Part shown: piece after piece, positions 9,830-18,800 of the stretch
Numbering within the stretch: position 1 is the stretch's first letter
Layout: each line of letters opens with the position of its first letter
Assembly (NCBI RefSeq): GCF_014384965.1
Contig: NZ_JACRSW010000001.1
Coordinates: 124,001-188,000, forward strand
Reading direction: 5' to 3'
Length of the DNA stretch: 64,000 nt
DNA from: Jutongia hominis
GTDB lineage: Bacteria; Bacillota; Clostridia; Lachnospirales; Lachnospiraceae
Translations under genes and position numbers: made by a program
Notes under the pieces: generated by a model
What the model saw: the letters and a program-made list of their open reading frames with translations, nothing else
What the model was told of the DNA's origin: nothing
The model's database searches: none

Positions 9830-11320
9830 ATGGAAAACATGCCAAAGATCAAAATCGGTATTGTTGCAGTAAGTAGAGACTGTTTCCCAGAATCACTTTC
9901 TGTAAACCGTAGAAAAAATTTAGTAAAAGCTTATACAGACAAATATGATGCCGCTGACATTTACGAATGTCCTGTTTGTATTGTGGAAAGCGAGATCCAC
10001 ATGATACAGGCTCTTGAAGACATCAAGAAAGCCGGATGTAATGCACTCTGTGTATATCTTGGAAACTTCGGTCCTGAAATTTCCGAAACTCTTCTTGCAA
10101 AACATTTTGACGGACCTAAGATGTTCATTGCTGCTTCTGAAGAAGATGGCTTAAACGGCGGTCTGATCGACAATCGTGGTGATGCTTACTGTGGTATGCT
10201 GAATGCAAGCTACAACTTAAAGCTTCGTAATGTTCACGCTTACATTCCTGAGTATCCTGTAGGAACTGCTGAAGAATGTGCTGACATGATCCACGAATTC
10301 GTGCCGATCGCACGCGTTGTCTATGCATTAAACAACTTAAAGATTATCAGCTTTGGACCACGTCCTCAGAACTTCCTTGCTTGTAATGCTCCGATCAAGC
10401 AGCTTTACAATCTTGGTGTTGAGATTGAAGAGAACTCTGAGCTGGATCTTTTTGAATCTTTCAACAACCATGCAGGTGACGAACGTATCCCTGACGTTGT
10501 AAAAGATATGGAAGCAGAACTTGGTGCAGGTAACAAGAAACCTGAAATCCTTGAAAAGCTTGCTCAGTATGAACTTACTCTGCTTGACTGGGTAGAAGCA
10601 CATAAGGGTTACAGAAAATATGTTACATTAACAGGAAAATGCTGGCCTGCATTCCAGACACAGTTTGGTTTCGTACCTTGCTATGTAAACAGCCGTCTGA
10701 CAAAGAGAGGCATTCCGGTATCTTGTGAAGTAGATATCTATGGTACATTAAGTGAGTTTATCGGTACTGTTGCAAGTGAAGATGCTGTTACTCTTCTTGA
10801 TATCAACAACACAGTACCTGCTGATATCTATAACGAGGATATCAAAGGTAAATTCGATTATACACAGAAAGATACTTTCATGGGATTCCATTGTGGAAAT
10901 ACCGCTTCTGACAAGCTTTCATTCTGTGAAATGAAATACCAGAAGATCATGGCTCGTTCTCTTCCTATCGAAGTTACAAATGGTACTTTAGAGGGAGATA
11001 TCATTCCTGGTGATATTACATTCTTCCGTCTTCAGAGTACAGCAGATGCTAAGCTTCGCGGTTACATCGCACAGGGTGAAGTTCTTCCTGTTGCTACACG
11101 TTCTTTCGGTGCTATCGGTATCTTCGCTATTCCTGAAATGGGACGTTTCTATCGTCATGTATTGATCGAGGGCAACTATCCTCATCACGGTGCTGTTGCA
11201 TTTGGTCATTACGGAAAGACATTATACGAAGTATTCAAATACATCGGTGTTGATGTAGATGAGATCGGCTTTAACCAGCCAAAGGGAATGCTCTACAAAA
11301 CAGAGAATCCATTCCAGTAA
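9830..11320 (+). CDS. L-fucose/L-arabinose isomerase family protein
   Basis: This is a 496-residue aldose-ketose isomerase-type protein; the family interconverts aldoses and ketoses in the cytoplasm with a divalent metal. The N-terminus (KIGIVAVSRDCFPESLSVNRRK) and the C-terminal FucI-like block (GAIGIFAIPEMGRFYRHVLIE, HHGAVAFGHYGKTLYEVF) support the family. It is distinct from the larger canonical FucI at 57284-59080. The ATG at 9830 begins MENMPKIKIGIV, with AAAGGA about 10 bases upstream; a start at 9770 would add 20 residues with no good ribosome binding site. The next gene is a xylulokinase, so the product is probably a pentulose, but the true substrate (xylose, arabinose or another sugar) cannot be fixed from sequence. 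Confidence 0.85.
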   Translation: MENMPKIKIGIVAVSRDCFPESLSVNRRKNLVKAYTDKYDAADIYECPVCIVESEIHMIQALEDIKKAGCNALCVYLGNFGPEISETLLAKHFDGPKMFIAASEEDGLNGGLIDNRGDAYCGMLNASYNLKLRNVHAYIPEYPVGTAEECADMIHEFVPIARVVYALNNLKIISFGPRPQNFLACNAPIKQLYNLGVEIEENSELDLFESFNNHAGDERIPDVVKDMEAELGAGNKKPEILEKLAQYELTLLDWVEAHKGYRKYVTLTGKCWPAFQTQFGFVPCYVNSRLTKRGIPVSCEVDIYGTLSEFIGTVASEDAVTLLDINNTVPADIYNEDIKGKFDYTQKDTFMGFHCGNTASDKLSFCEMKYQKIMARSLPIEVTNGTLEGDIIPGDITFFRLQSTADAKLRGYIAQGEVLPVATRSFGAIGIFAIPEMGRFYRHVLIEGNYPHHGAVAFGHYGKTLYEVFKYIGVDVDEIGFNQPKGMLYKTENPFQ

Positions 11321-11344
11321 TTTCAAATGAAACACTTTGAGAAG

Positions 11345-11376
11345 GAGGCGATGGCTTCAACGCCATTGTCTCTTTT
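11345..11376 (+). terminator. hairpin with short T tract between isomerase and xylB
   Basis: GAGGCGATGGC (11345-11355) pairs with GCCATTGTCTC (11362-11372) over 11 positions including two G-U pairs, with a 6-base loop and TTTT after it. It could be a partial terminator that lowers xylB relative to the isomerase, or an RNA-stability element. Confidence 0.5.
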
Positions 11377-11479
11377 CCGTTGTAAGACACAACGTAACGA
11401 ATAGAGTTTGTTTGCTAAGCGCATCCGGCACAAACTTTTCAATCTTCAGGCAACAAGGAGCGCAGAAATGAGGATTTGT

Positions 11480-13009
11480 ATGAATTATTTAATTGGTATT
11501 GATTTAGGAACTTCTTCTACCAAAACCGTACTCTTTGATGAAAACGGTGAAGTGATCGCATCTGCCGGAAAAGATTATCCGCTTTATACTCCACAAAACG
11601 GATGGGCAGAGCAGAAACCGGAAGACTGGCGTGACGCTGCTTTAGAAACCATTGCAGCCGTTGTAAAGGAATCCGGTGTCAATGCGGAAGACATCAAAGG
11701 ACTTGGTATTTCAGGTCAGATGCATGGTCTTGTTATGTTAGATGAAGCCGGTGAAGTGATCCGTCCTTCTATCATCTGGTGTGACCAGCGTACCGAAAAA
11801 GAATGCGAAGAGATTACTGAAAAAGTCGGTGCAAAAAGACTGATCGAGATTACAGCAAACCCTGCATTAACCGGTTTTACTGCTTCTAAGATTCTCTGGG
11901 TTCGTAACCATGAACCGGAAAATTATGCAAAGTGTAAACACATCCTTCTTCCAAAGGATTATGTACGCTATGTATTAACCGGTGAATTTGCTACAGAAGT
12001 ATCGGATGCATCAGGAATGCAGCTGTTAGACGTACCAAAACGTCAATGGTCTGATGAAGTCTTAGAAAAGCTTGATATCGATAAGAGCTTACTTGCAAAG
12101 GTATATGAATCACCGGAAGTAACCGGAACGATCTTACCGGAGATTGCAAAGAAGACAGGTCTTTCTACTTCTACGGTTGTAGTAGGTGGTGCAGGTGATA
12201 ACGCTGCTGCCGCTGTTGGTACAGGCGTTGTAGAAGATGGTAAAGCATTCACAACCATCGGAACAAGTGGTGTCGTATTTGCTCATTCCAGTGATATTGC
12301 TATCGATCCAAAAGGTCGTGTACATACTTTCTGCTGTGCCGTACCGGGTGCATGGCATGTTATGGGTGTTACACAGGCTGCCGGTTACTCTCTGGCATGG
12401 TATCAGGATAATATGGGTGCTTCTTATGTTCAGGAAGCAAAAGAAAAAGGCTGTGGCGTCTTTGATCTGATCAATGCAGATGTCTTAAAGACTCCGATCG
12501 GTGCAAACCGTCTGATCTATCTTCCTTACTTGAATGGCGAGCGTACTCCTCATCTTGATGCAAACTGCCGTGGTGTATTCTTTGGTTTGTCCAGCATGCA
12601 TACCCGTGCAGACCTTGCCCGTGCTGTCATGGAAGGTATCAGCTATTCTTTAACAGATTGCAAAGATATCCTCTCAGAAATGGGTGTTAAAGTAAATGAT
12701 ATGATGGCTTGTGGCGGTGGTGCCAAGAATGGTGTACAGCGTCAGATGATGGCTGATATGTTTGGCTGTGATGTCAATACCGTTACAGCAACAGAAGGTC
12801 CTGCTCTCGGTGTTGCCATCCTTGCCGGTGTTGGTGCAGGCATCTACGAAAGCGTAGAAGCAGCATGCCGCAAGATGATCCACAAAGATCCTGCAAAAGA
12901 ATGTAAACCTGTTCCTGAAAACACAAAAGAATATGCTAAATTCCATCAGATCTATAAAAATCTCTATCCTGCATTAAAGGATCAGTTTGATGCATTAGCA
13001 GAACTGTAA
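11480..13009 (+). CDS. xylB: xylulokinase (FGGY family)
   Basis: It phosphorylates D-xylulose to xylulose 5-phosphate with ATP, feeding the pentose phosphate pathway. The 509-residue length is normal for the family. The FGGY phosphate loop GIDLGTSSTKT is at residues 5-15, followed by GISGQMHGLVML, GGAGDNAAAAVGTG near residue 235, and the C-terminal ACGGGAKNGVQRQMMADMF block. I prefer ATG 11480 (MNYLIGIDLG) with GAGG just upstream; ATG 11468 with AAGGAG 7 bases upstream is almost as good and adds 4 residues. It follows the isomerase gene by 159 bases on the same strand, giving an isomerase-kinase pair. Confidence 0.93.
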   Translation: MNYLIGIDLGTSSTKTVLFDENGEVIASAGKDYPLYTPQNGWAEQKPEDWRDAALETIAAVVKESGVNAEDIKGLGISGQMHGLVMLDEAGEVIRPSIIWCDQRTEKECEEITEKVGAKRLIEITANPALTGFTASKILWVRNHEPENYAKCKHILLPKDYVRYVLTGEFATEVSDASGMQLLDVPKRQWSDEVLEKLDIDKSLLAKVYESPEVTGTILPEIAKKTGLSTSTVVVGGAGDNAAAAVGTGVVEDGKAFTTIGTSGVVFAHSSDIAIDPKGRVHTFCCAVPGAWHVMGVTQAAGYSLAWYQDNMGASYVQEAKEKGCGVFDLINADVLKTPIGANRLIYLPYLNGERTPHLDANCRGVFFGLSSMHTRADLARAVMEGISYSLTDCKDILSEMGVKVNDMMACGGGAKNGVQRQMMADMFGCDVNTVTATEGPALGVAILAGVGAGIYESVEAACRKMIHKDPAKECKPVPENTKEYAKFHQIYKNLYPALKDQFDALAEL

Positions 13010-13140
13010 GAGATTTCTATCTGATACGAAAATTTATCGGAATGCATTTATAAAGCTTATTTATCAGGAGTTTTATAAGAACATTTCTATCAGTTATAAA
13101 ATTCGTAAAGAAGAGCGAAAAAATTTTATTTTAAAATGAA

Positions 13141-13186
13141 TACAAAAAGGATGAAAAGCCATGATCTGCTTTTCATCCTTTTTGTA
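13141..13186. terminator. bidirectional Rho-independent terminator
   Basis: A perfect 18-bp stem (13141-13158 with 13169-13186) surrounds a 10-base loop. The outer stem ends in AAAAAGG/CCTTTTT, so it can end transcripts from xylB (plus) and from the nadC side (minus). Confidence 0.93.
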
Positions 13187-13206
13187 TCCTGTAATAAAAT
13201 TTCTGT

Positions 13207-13350
13207 CTACCAATAATGCATTCTGTCTCGATTCGATTCCGCAATATTGTTCAGTCCTCTTCCAACCTGTCTTCCATTTTCAGCTATAGCTCCCACAAGT
13301 GCCAACTTTGCCATATGCTCTTTATCAATCTGGTATTTTCTCTGTGCCAT
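13207..13350 (-). CDS. possible 47-aa small protein or gene remnant
   Basis: I translated this by hand: 47 residues from ATG 13348-13350, charged and protein-like (KYQIDKEHMAKLALVGAI, then NGRQVGRGLNNIAES). AGGCGG lies only 2-3 bases upstream of the ATG, so initiation is doubtful. The sequence upstream stays protein-like in a different frame (SAKTIENKIDKIKKEAAVSV), which suggests a frameshifted remnant of a longer gene downstream of nadC. No family recognised. Confidence 0.3.
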   Translation of the reverse strand: MAQRKYQIDKEHMAKLALVGAIAENGRQVGRGLNNIAESNRDRMHYW

Positions 13351-13503
13351 TTCCGCCTGATATCTTTTCTGACAGTCAAAAGACTGCTGTCAGTTCGGTA
13401 TATCCTCTGTATCCTTGACAGGGAATCTTCCACACTGACAGCAGCCTCTTTTTTTATTTTATCTATTTTATTTTCTATGGTTTTTGCACTGCGATCACAG
13501 ACA

Positions 13504-14364
13504 TTACTCTTCTACTGCATGCAGGTTTTTCAATGAAATATCCATAATAGGAGCAGAATGTGTCAATGCACCGCTCGATACATAATCGACACCAAGATCA
13601 ACAATATTTGGAATGTTTTCTTTTGTAACATTGCCTGAGCATTCTGTCAAAGCACGTCCATCTATGATCTTAATTGCTTCTTTCATCTCATCATGTGACA
13701 TATTGTCAAGCATAATGATATCCGCACCGGCTTCTACTGCTTCACGGACCATATCAAGATTTTCCACTTCCACTTCTACTTTGTTGACAAAAGAAACATA
13801 ATCTCTTGCCATCTTCACTGCCTTTGTAATACTGCCTGCTGCACCGATATGGTTATCTTTTAACATAACCGCATCCGAAAGGTTATAACGATGATTTGTT
13901 GCACCACCGGCTTTTACGGCATATTTTTCAAAAATTCTCATATTCGGTGTTGTCTTTCTGGTATCGAGAAGTGTTGTGTGGCTTCCTTCTAACATTTTAA
14001 CGATCTCATTGGTATAAGTAGCGATTCCGCTCATGCGCTGTAAATAATTCAATGCGGTACGCTCTCCTGATAAAAGTGCTCGGATATCTCCGGTTACCAC
14101 ACCCATCAACTGTCCTTTTGTTACTCTGTCTCCATCTTTTACTTTCATATCAAAAGCAGCCGTATCATCTAACAGTTCAAACACTCTTTTAAAAACACCA
14201 AGACCTGCGATCACACCATCCTGCTTGCAGATCAGATCTACACTGCCTTTCCGGTATTCCGGCATCACACAATTTGTTGAGATATCTTCACTTGTGATAT
14301 CTTCTTCTAATGCCATCATCAGCAGCTTATCGACGTTTACCTTAAATGTAATTGGATCATTCAT
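13504..14364 (-). CDS. nadC: nicotinate-nucleotide diphosphorylase (carboxylating)
   Basis: It converts quinolinate and PRPP to nicotinate mononucleotide in de novo NAD synthesis. The 286-residue length is normal. Family blocks: EDITSEDISTNCV near residue 20, GERTALNYLQRMSGIATYT near 95, LLDTRKTTPNMR near 128, and HRYNLSDAVMLKDNHI near 160. The ATG 14362-14364 has GAGGAGAGAGG upstream; the open frame continues 12 codons earlier without a ribosome binding site. nadB lies 168 bases upstream on the same strand. A possible separate promoter (TTGAAC ... TATAAA) lies between them. Confidence 0.95.
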   Translation of the reverse strand: MNDPITFKVNVDKLLMMALEEDITSEDISTNCVMPEYRKGSVDLICKQDGVIAGLGVFKRVFELLDDTAAFDMKVKDGDRVTKGQLMGVVTGDIRALLSGERTALNYLQRMSGIATYTNEIVKMLEGSHTTLLDTRKTTPNMRIFEKYAVKAGGATNHRYNLSDAVMLKDNHIGAAGSITKAVKMARDYVSFVNKVEVEVENLDMVREAVEAGADIIMLDNMSHDEMKEAIKIIDGRALTECSGNVTKENIPNIVDLGVDYVSSGALTHSAPIMDISLKNLHAVEE

Positions 14365-14464
14365 GTTCCTCTCTCCTCGTATACTATCTTTTCGATACAT
14401 AAATACATGTATTCCGGTTTATAAGTTACTATATAAATATGGTTCAACAGACTTTTTCGTTAAT

Positions 14465-14520
14465 GTAATATATATTACCTTCAATGTTTTTTCACTTCAA
14501 TAATTTTTCATCAATGTGAA
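14465..14520. promoter_or_regulatory. palindrome and inverted repeats between nadB and nadC
   Basis: GTAATATATATTAC (14465-14478) is a perfect 14-bp palindrome. Beside it are repeated TTTTCACTTCAAT / TCAATGTGAAA motifs forming TTTCAC...GTGAAA on the minus strand. It could be an operator for separate control of nadC; no regulator is identified. Confidence 0.4.
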
Positions 14521-14532
14521 ATGTATCACTTT

Positions 14533-15819
14533 TTAATGACTTTGTTTTTCTCTTTCAATCTCATCTAATACAATCTTTTTATACTCTTCTTTCAACTTCT
14601 CAATGTTTGCATACAAAGCTGCATCTGCTTCTTTTATCGTATCATCAAATGTTACCGTTTTGATTTCTCCACAGATTGCTTGTGCCGCTCTCTTTGCAAA
14701 AACCATTGATTCTAACAATGAATTACTTGCAAGACGATTCTTTCCGTGGACACCATTACATGATATTTCTCCAACTGCGTAAAGACGATTCATGGATGTC
14801 TTGCTAGAAAGATCCACTTTAATCCCACCCATAAAATAATGCTGTGCCGGCACAACCGGAATGCATTCTTTGGTCGGATCATAGCCCTCTTCTAAACACC
14901 TTTGCAAAATATTCGGAAAATGCGTCTCTATCTCTTCCTTGGGAATACGTTCCATAGAAAGCCAGACATATGGCATATTATCTGCCGCCATCTGCTTTTT
15001 AATCTCTGCTGTTACAACATCACGCGGAAGCAATTCATTGCAAAAACGCTCTTTCTTTTTATTTAGCAGGATTGCTCCTTCTCCCCGGACAGATTCTGAG
15101 ATCAGGAAACGTCTTCCGGGTTTTTCAGAATATAAGGTTGTAGGATGAATCTGGATATAGTCCACATGCTCTAATGTAATCGCATGCTTTTTTGCAATCG
15201 CAAGAGCATCTCCTGTAATATGACGAAAATTTGTGGAATGTCGGTACAGACCGCCAAGTCCGCCACAGGCAAACACCGTGTATTTTGCCTGAACACTTTC
15301 GATCGTTCCATCCTGATCCTGCATTACAATACCATAACAGCAGTTATCTTTTTCTAATATATCGAGCATTGTTGTGTATTCTAAGATTGTAATATTCTTT
15401 CTCTTCTTTGCGTTCTCATATAATGTTCCTGTAATTTCTTTACCGGTGACATCTTCATGAAACAAGATTCTCGGACGACTATGACCACCCTCTCTTGTAA
15501 AGACAAGTTTTCCGTTTTCACGATTAAAATCAACACCATATGCAAGCAGCTCTTTTGCAACATCCTGTGACGAACGAATCATAACTTCCACAGACTTTTT
15601 ATCATTCTCATAATGACCTGCTCTCATTGTATCTTCGAAATACCCTTCATAATCTTCTTCATCACGAAGCATACACATGCCCCCTTGTGCTAAGAAAGAA
15701 TCGCTCTGATCAAATGCTTCTTTTGTGATCATTAAAACATTAATCTCCTCCGGTATATGTAATGCACAATATAGACCTGCGGCTCCGGTACCTATAATTA
15801 CAACATCTGTTCTTTTCAT
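14533..15819 (-). CDS. nadB: L-aspartate oxidase
   Basis: This flavoenzyme oxidises L-aspartate to iminoaspartate, the first step of NAD synthesis. The Rossmann FAD motif VVIIGTGAAGLYCALHI is at residues 6-22; further blocks are SFLAQGGM, RPRILFHEDVTGKEI and the C-terminal GEISCNGVHGKNRLASNSLLE. At 428 residues it is shorter than E. coli NadB (540), lacking most of the C-terminal helical domain; I recall this short form from clostridia. ATG 15817-15819 has GGAG 6 bases upstream. The frame is open about 65 codons further, but that stretch contains the promoter. nadA is not adjacent. Confidence 0.92.
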   Translation of the reverse strand: MKRTDVVIIGTGAAGLYCALHIPEEINVLMITKEAFDQSDSFLAQGGMCMLRDEEDYEGYFEDTMRAGHYENDKKSVEVMIRSSQDVAKELLAYGVDFNRENGKLVFTREGGHSRPRILFHEDVTGKEITGTLYENAKKRKNITILEYTTMLDILEKDNCCYGIVMQDQDGTIESVQAKYTVFACGGLGGLYRHSTNFRHITGDALAIAKKHAITLEHVDYIQIHPTTLYSEKPGRRFLISESVRGEGAILLNKKKERFCNELLPRDVVTAEIKKQMAADNMPYVWLSMERIPKEEIETHFPNILQRCLEEGYDPTKECIPVVPAQHYFMGGIKVDLSSKTSMNRLYAVGEISCNGVHGKNRLASNSLLESMVFAKRAAQAICGEIKTVTFDDTIKEADAALYANIEKLKEEYKKIVLDEIEREKQSH

Positions 15820-15912
15820 GTTAATCTCCATTCTGCCATCTCTTTTCCATCTAAACTTTTCAAGATCAAAAACAGAAAATACTGACTGGCACAAAATACC
15901 CACAATAATGCG

Positions 15913-15941
15913 AGTATAGCATAAATGCTGATTCTTTACAA
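15913..15941 (-). promoter_or_regulatory. nadB promoter
   Basis: On the minus strand TTGTAA (15936-15941) and TATACT (15913-15918) are separated by exactly 17 bases, about 95 bases upstream of the nadB start codon. Confidence 0.75.
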
Positions 15942-16091
15942 GCACATCCCCCTTTCCGATCATTCCTGATAATATAACAGACATTATTCTAACATATATT
16001 GAAATTGTATAGGACATACAAAGGCAAAAAGCAAAGTATACATGATATTTTCTAAAATTCCAAACAAAATGAGCAAAATCTTTCCATTAAA

Positions 16092-16120
16092 TTGTTTTTT
16101 TCTCCTTTTTATTGTATAAT
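16092..16120 (+). promoter_or_regulatory. promoter of the PocR-domain gene
   Basis: TTGTTT (16092-16097) and a perfect TATAAT (16115-16120) are separated by 17 bases, about 80 bases before the start codon at 16201. Confidence 0.75.
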
Positions 16121-16200
16121 ACATAATATATAGACTATCAAATAAGAGATAACCAAAAAAAATATATGTGTAAAGAATTTGCACAAGATCGGAGATGCGT

Positions 16201-16992
16201 ATGAATATCAGAGATTTTATGGACTTACAAAAAATGCAAGAAGTACAGGATGAGTTTTCCAATGCAACCGGACTTGCTGCCATTGCAATTGACAACGATG
16301 GACAATATCTGACAGAGGGAAGTAATTTTACAGACTTTTGTATGAAGTATACCAGAGGTTCTCTAGAGGGTAACAAGCGTTGTATAAAATGTGATTCCGA
16401 ATGCAGCGGCACTTATTTTTGCCATGCCGGCTTAATGGACTTCTCAATTGATCTTATGATTAATGATAAAAAGCTTGGTTCGATCATTGGCGGACAAGTT
16501 TTACCAAAAGAACCTGATGAAGAAGAATTCCGTGCTGTTGCAAGAGAATTAAACATTGATCCTGATGCATATATTCAGGCATTAAATAAGGTTCCAAGAA
16601 GTACCGAAGCAAAGATCAGAGCTTCTGCGGACTTACTGGGGCTGATCATGAACCAGTTGATCAATCTGGAATATGTAAAAGCAAAAACTGTTGGCAAATT
16701 AGATGAATTAAGTGCAGAAATTAAGAATGCAACAGATTTGATCGAAACGATCAATAACAATACCCATTCCTTACAGTCTATTGCAAACAAGCAGAAAATG
16801 CTTTCTTTGAATGCTTCTATTGAAGCAGCCAGAAGCGGAGAAGCCGGTGTCGGCTTTGCCGTTGTAGCAAAAAGCATGGGAGATCTTTCTTCACAATCTG
16901 CTACGATTTATGGAGATATTGATAACTCTGTTGCACAGATCACAAAATCAATCAACCACCTATCTTCACTATTTGAAGAAGAAAGACAATAA
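16201..16992 (+). CDS. soluble PocR-domain sensor with chemoreceptor-type signalling tip
   Basis: This is a 263-residue protein with no membrane segment. Residues 1-155 form a PocR-like ligand/redox sensory domain with a cysteine cluster (RCIKCDSECSGTYFCHAG, near residues 61-78). After a helical linker comes a methyl-accepting-type hairpin tip, [32 protein letters not shown] (about residues 200-230, given here only to mark the block). It is too short for a full chemoreceptor bundle, so it may act as a cytosolic sensor in chemotaxis-type complexes. ATG 16201 is preceded by GGAG with 6-base spacing; ATG 16195 lacks spacing. It is followed by a terminator and stands alone. Confidence 0.85.
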   Translation: MNIRDFMDLQKMQEVQDEFSNATGLAAIAIDNDGQYLTEGSNFTDFCMKYTRGSLEGNKRCIKCDSECSGTYFCHAGLMDFSIDLMINDKKLGSIIGGQVLPKEPDEEEFRAVARELNIDPDAYIQALNKVPRSTEAKIRASADLLGLIMNQLINLEYVKAKTVGKLDELSAEIKNATDLIETINNNTHSLQSIANKQKMLSLNASIEAARSGEAGVGFAVVAKSMGDLSSQSATIYGDIDNSVAQITKSINHLSSLFEEERQ

Positions 16993-17018
16993 AGGAGCAA
17001 AGCCCGATAACTTTATCA

Positions 17019-17048
17019 TAAATTGTAATGATCAGTCATTACAATTTA
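17019..17048. other. perfect 13-bp inverted repeat
   Basis: Arms 17019-17031 and 17036-17048 are perfectly complementary around a 4-base loop (core AATTGTAATGA / TCATTACAATT). No T tract follows, so it may be an operator or RNA stem rather than a terminator. Confidence 0.55.
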
Positions 17049-17120
17049 CAGCAATTGTGAAAGCATCTTTTACATAGTGTTGATTTATTTCATGATCATT
17101 ATATATTACAGGGTAATCAT

Positions 17121-17166
17121 AGAGCCGTATGTAACACAATATTATTATGTTGCTTACGGCTCTTTT
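17121..17166 (+). terminator. terminator of the PocR-domain gene
   Basis: AGAGCCGTA (17121-17129) pairs perfectly with TACGGCTCT (17155-17163), followed by TTT. The inner part can pair further (GTAAC with GTTGC, imperfectly). The rest of 16993-17351 shows nothing coding. Confidence 0.75.
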
Positions 17167-17351
17167 CATAGTCTGTATTCTTCTTTAGCATGAATCACAA
17201 AAATTGATGCTTTTCATTTTTACAAAACAACTCACGTTTTCCTATATTATCTTGCTGCTTCTATCAGTTTACTGTATTTTATCTTGCTTTTTTAACATCT
17301 ATTTCTTTATTGTGTCGAAACATCGCTGCTATTTTGTTTCCTATTATAATA

Positions 17352-18770
17352 TCAGAAACGGAAATCTCTTTTTCCTCCATTTAATTCCTTCAGATATTCC
17401 ATTGCTTTTTCTCTGACTTTCTCATTAGGAACATTTAAGATCTCTTTTTCGATCAGCTTTTCACCAATCTCTTTTGTTTCTGGTGATGCGTAATCTTCAA
17501 GGTATTCTTTCAATGTCATCAATGCATTTGGCTGACAGCAATTGACGATCTGACCTGACTTGAGTAATGACATAAAGCGGTCACCGGTTCTGCCGGCACG
17601 ATAACAGGCAGTGCAAAAGCTCGGAATATATCCTAATTTCATCAGCCAGTTGACCACTTCATCTAAGCTTCTGGTATCACTGACATCAAACTGGGCAGAA
17701 CTGTCGTCACGAACCGGTACCGTATAACCGCCTACGCTGGTACGCGAACCACCGCTGATCTGCGAGATACCAAGCTGTAACACTTCTTCACGCGTCTTTT
17801 GTGATTCTCTGGTTGATACGATCATTCCGGTATATGGAACAGCAATACGAATGATCGCAACAATCTTTTCAAAAATCTCATCCGGTACCGCATTGGAAAA
17901 GTCAGCAGTATCGATATCATCAGCAGGACAGATACGTGGCACACTGATCGTATGCGGGCCGACACCATGTACTGCCTCTAAATGCTCTGCATGCATTAAG
18001 ATACCAACCAATTCATAACGATACATTTCAAGTCCAAACAAAACACCAAGTCCTACATCATCAATGCCACCCTGCATCGCACGATCCATGGCTTCTGTAT
18101 GATAGGCATAGTTGTGTTTTGGTCCGGTTGGATGTAATTTTTCATATGCTTTCTTATTATATGTTTCCTGGAAAAGAATATATGTGCCGATTCCGGCATC
18201 TTTTAATTTTGCATAATCTTCCACAGTCGTTGCGGCAATATTAACATTGACACGCCGGATCGCACCGTTTTTATGCTTAATGCTGTAAATCGTTTCTATA
18301 CTTTCCAGGATATATTCCAATGGGTTGTTGACCGGATCTTCTCCGGCTTCCAACGCCAGACGCTTATGTCCCATATCCTGCAGGGCAATAACCTCTTTAC
18401 GGATATCTTCCTGTGATAATTTCTTACGTGCAATATGTTTATTCTTATAATGATATGGGCAATAAGTACATCCATTGACACAATAGTTTGACAGATACAA
18501 TGGTGCAAACATGACAATACGATTGCCATAAAACTTCTGCTTGATCTCTTTTGCCAGTTCTTTGATCTGCTCATTGACTTCCGGAATATCACATTCCATC
18601 AAAACAGCAGCTTCTTTATGGGAAATTCCCTTTGCTTTTTTTGCCTTTTCCAAAATTTCATTGATCAGACTTTGGTTGTCTTTATTTTTTTTTGCATAGG
18701 CAAGGCTTTCTAAAATCTCTTCATCATTGATAAATTCCTCTGCCTTCATGGACTTCATATTATATCCCAT
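17352..18770 (-). CDS. hydG: [FeFe] hydrogenase maturase, radical SAM tyrosine lyase
   Basis: HydG cleaves tyrosine to make the CO and cyanide ligands of the hydrogenase H-cluster. In this 472-residue protein the radical-SAM cysteines are C97-x3-C101-x2-C104 (NYCVNGCTYCPYHYKN). The C-terminal auxiliary-cluster cysteines, which distinguish HydG from the otherwise similar ThiH, are in FCTACYRAGRTGDRFM and NCCQPNALMTLKEYL. ATG 18768-18770 is preceded by GGAGG with 7-base spacing. It follows the TM1266-type regulator gene on the same strand across a repeat array. hydE, hydF and the hydrogenase itself are not in the window. Confidence 0.94.
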   Translation of the reverse strand: MGYNMKSMKAEEFINDEEILESLAYAKKNKDNQSLINEILEKAKKAKGISHKEAAVLMECDIPEVNEQIKELAKEIKQKFYGNRIVMFAPLYLSNYCVNGCTYCPYHYKNKHIARKKLSQEDIRKEVIALQDMGHKRLALEAGEDPVNNPLEYILESIETIYSIKHKNGAIRRVNVNIAATTVEDYAKLKDAGIGTYILFQETYNKKAYEKLHPTGPKHNYAYHTEAMDRAMQGGIDDVGLGVLFGLEMYRYELVGILMHAEHLEAVHGVGPHTISVPRICPADDIDTADFSNAVPDEIFEKIVAIIRIAVPYTGMIVSTRESQKTREEVLQLGISQISGGSRTSVGGYTVPVRDDSSAQFDVSDTRSLDEVVNWLMKLGYIPSFCTACYRAGRTGDRFMSLLKSGQIVNCCQPNALMTLKEYLEDYASPETKEIGEKLIEKEILNVPNEKVREKAMEYLKELNGGKRDFRF

Positions 18771-18800
18771 TTGTTTTCCTCCATTTTCTATTTTCACATT

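Noticed and set aside
11351..11404. 17-residue leader ORF (MASTPLSLFRCKTQRNE) between the isomerase gene and xylB
   Set aside because: AAGGAGG is only 2 bases from the ATG, too close for initiation, and the region forms a hairpin that explains it better.
13216..13536. 106-residue plus-strand frame
   Set aside because: It has no ribosome binding site, overlaps the end of nadC in antisense, and has the composition of a shadow.
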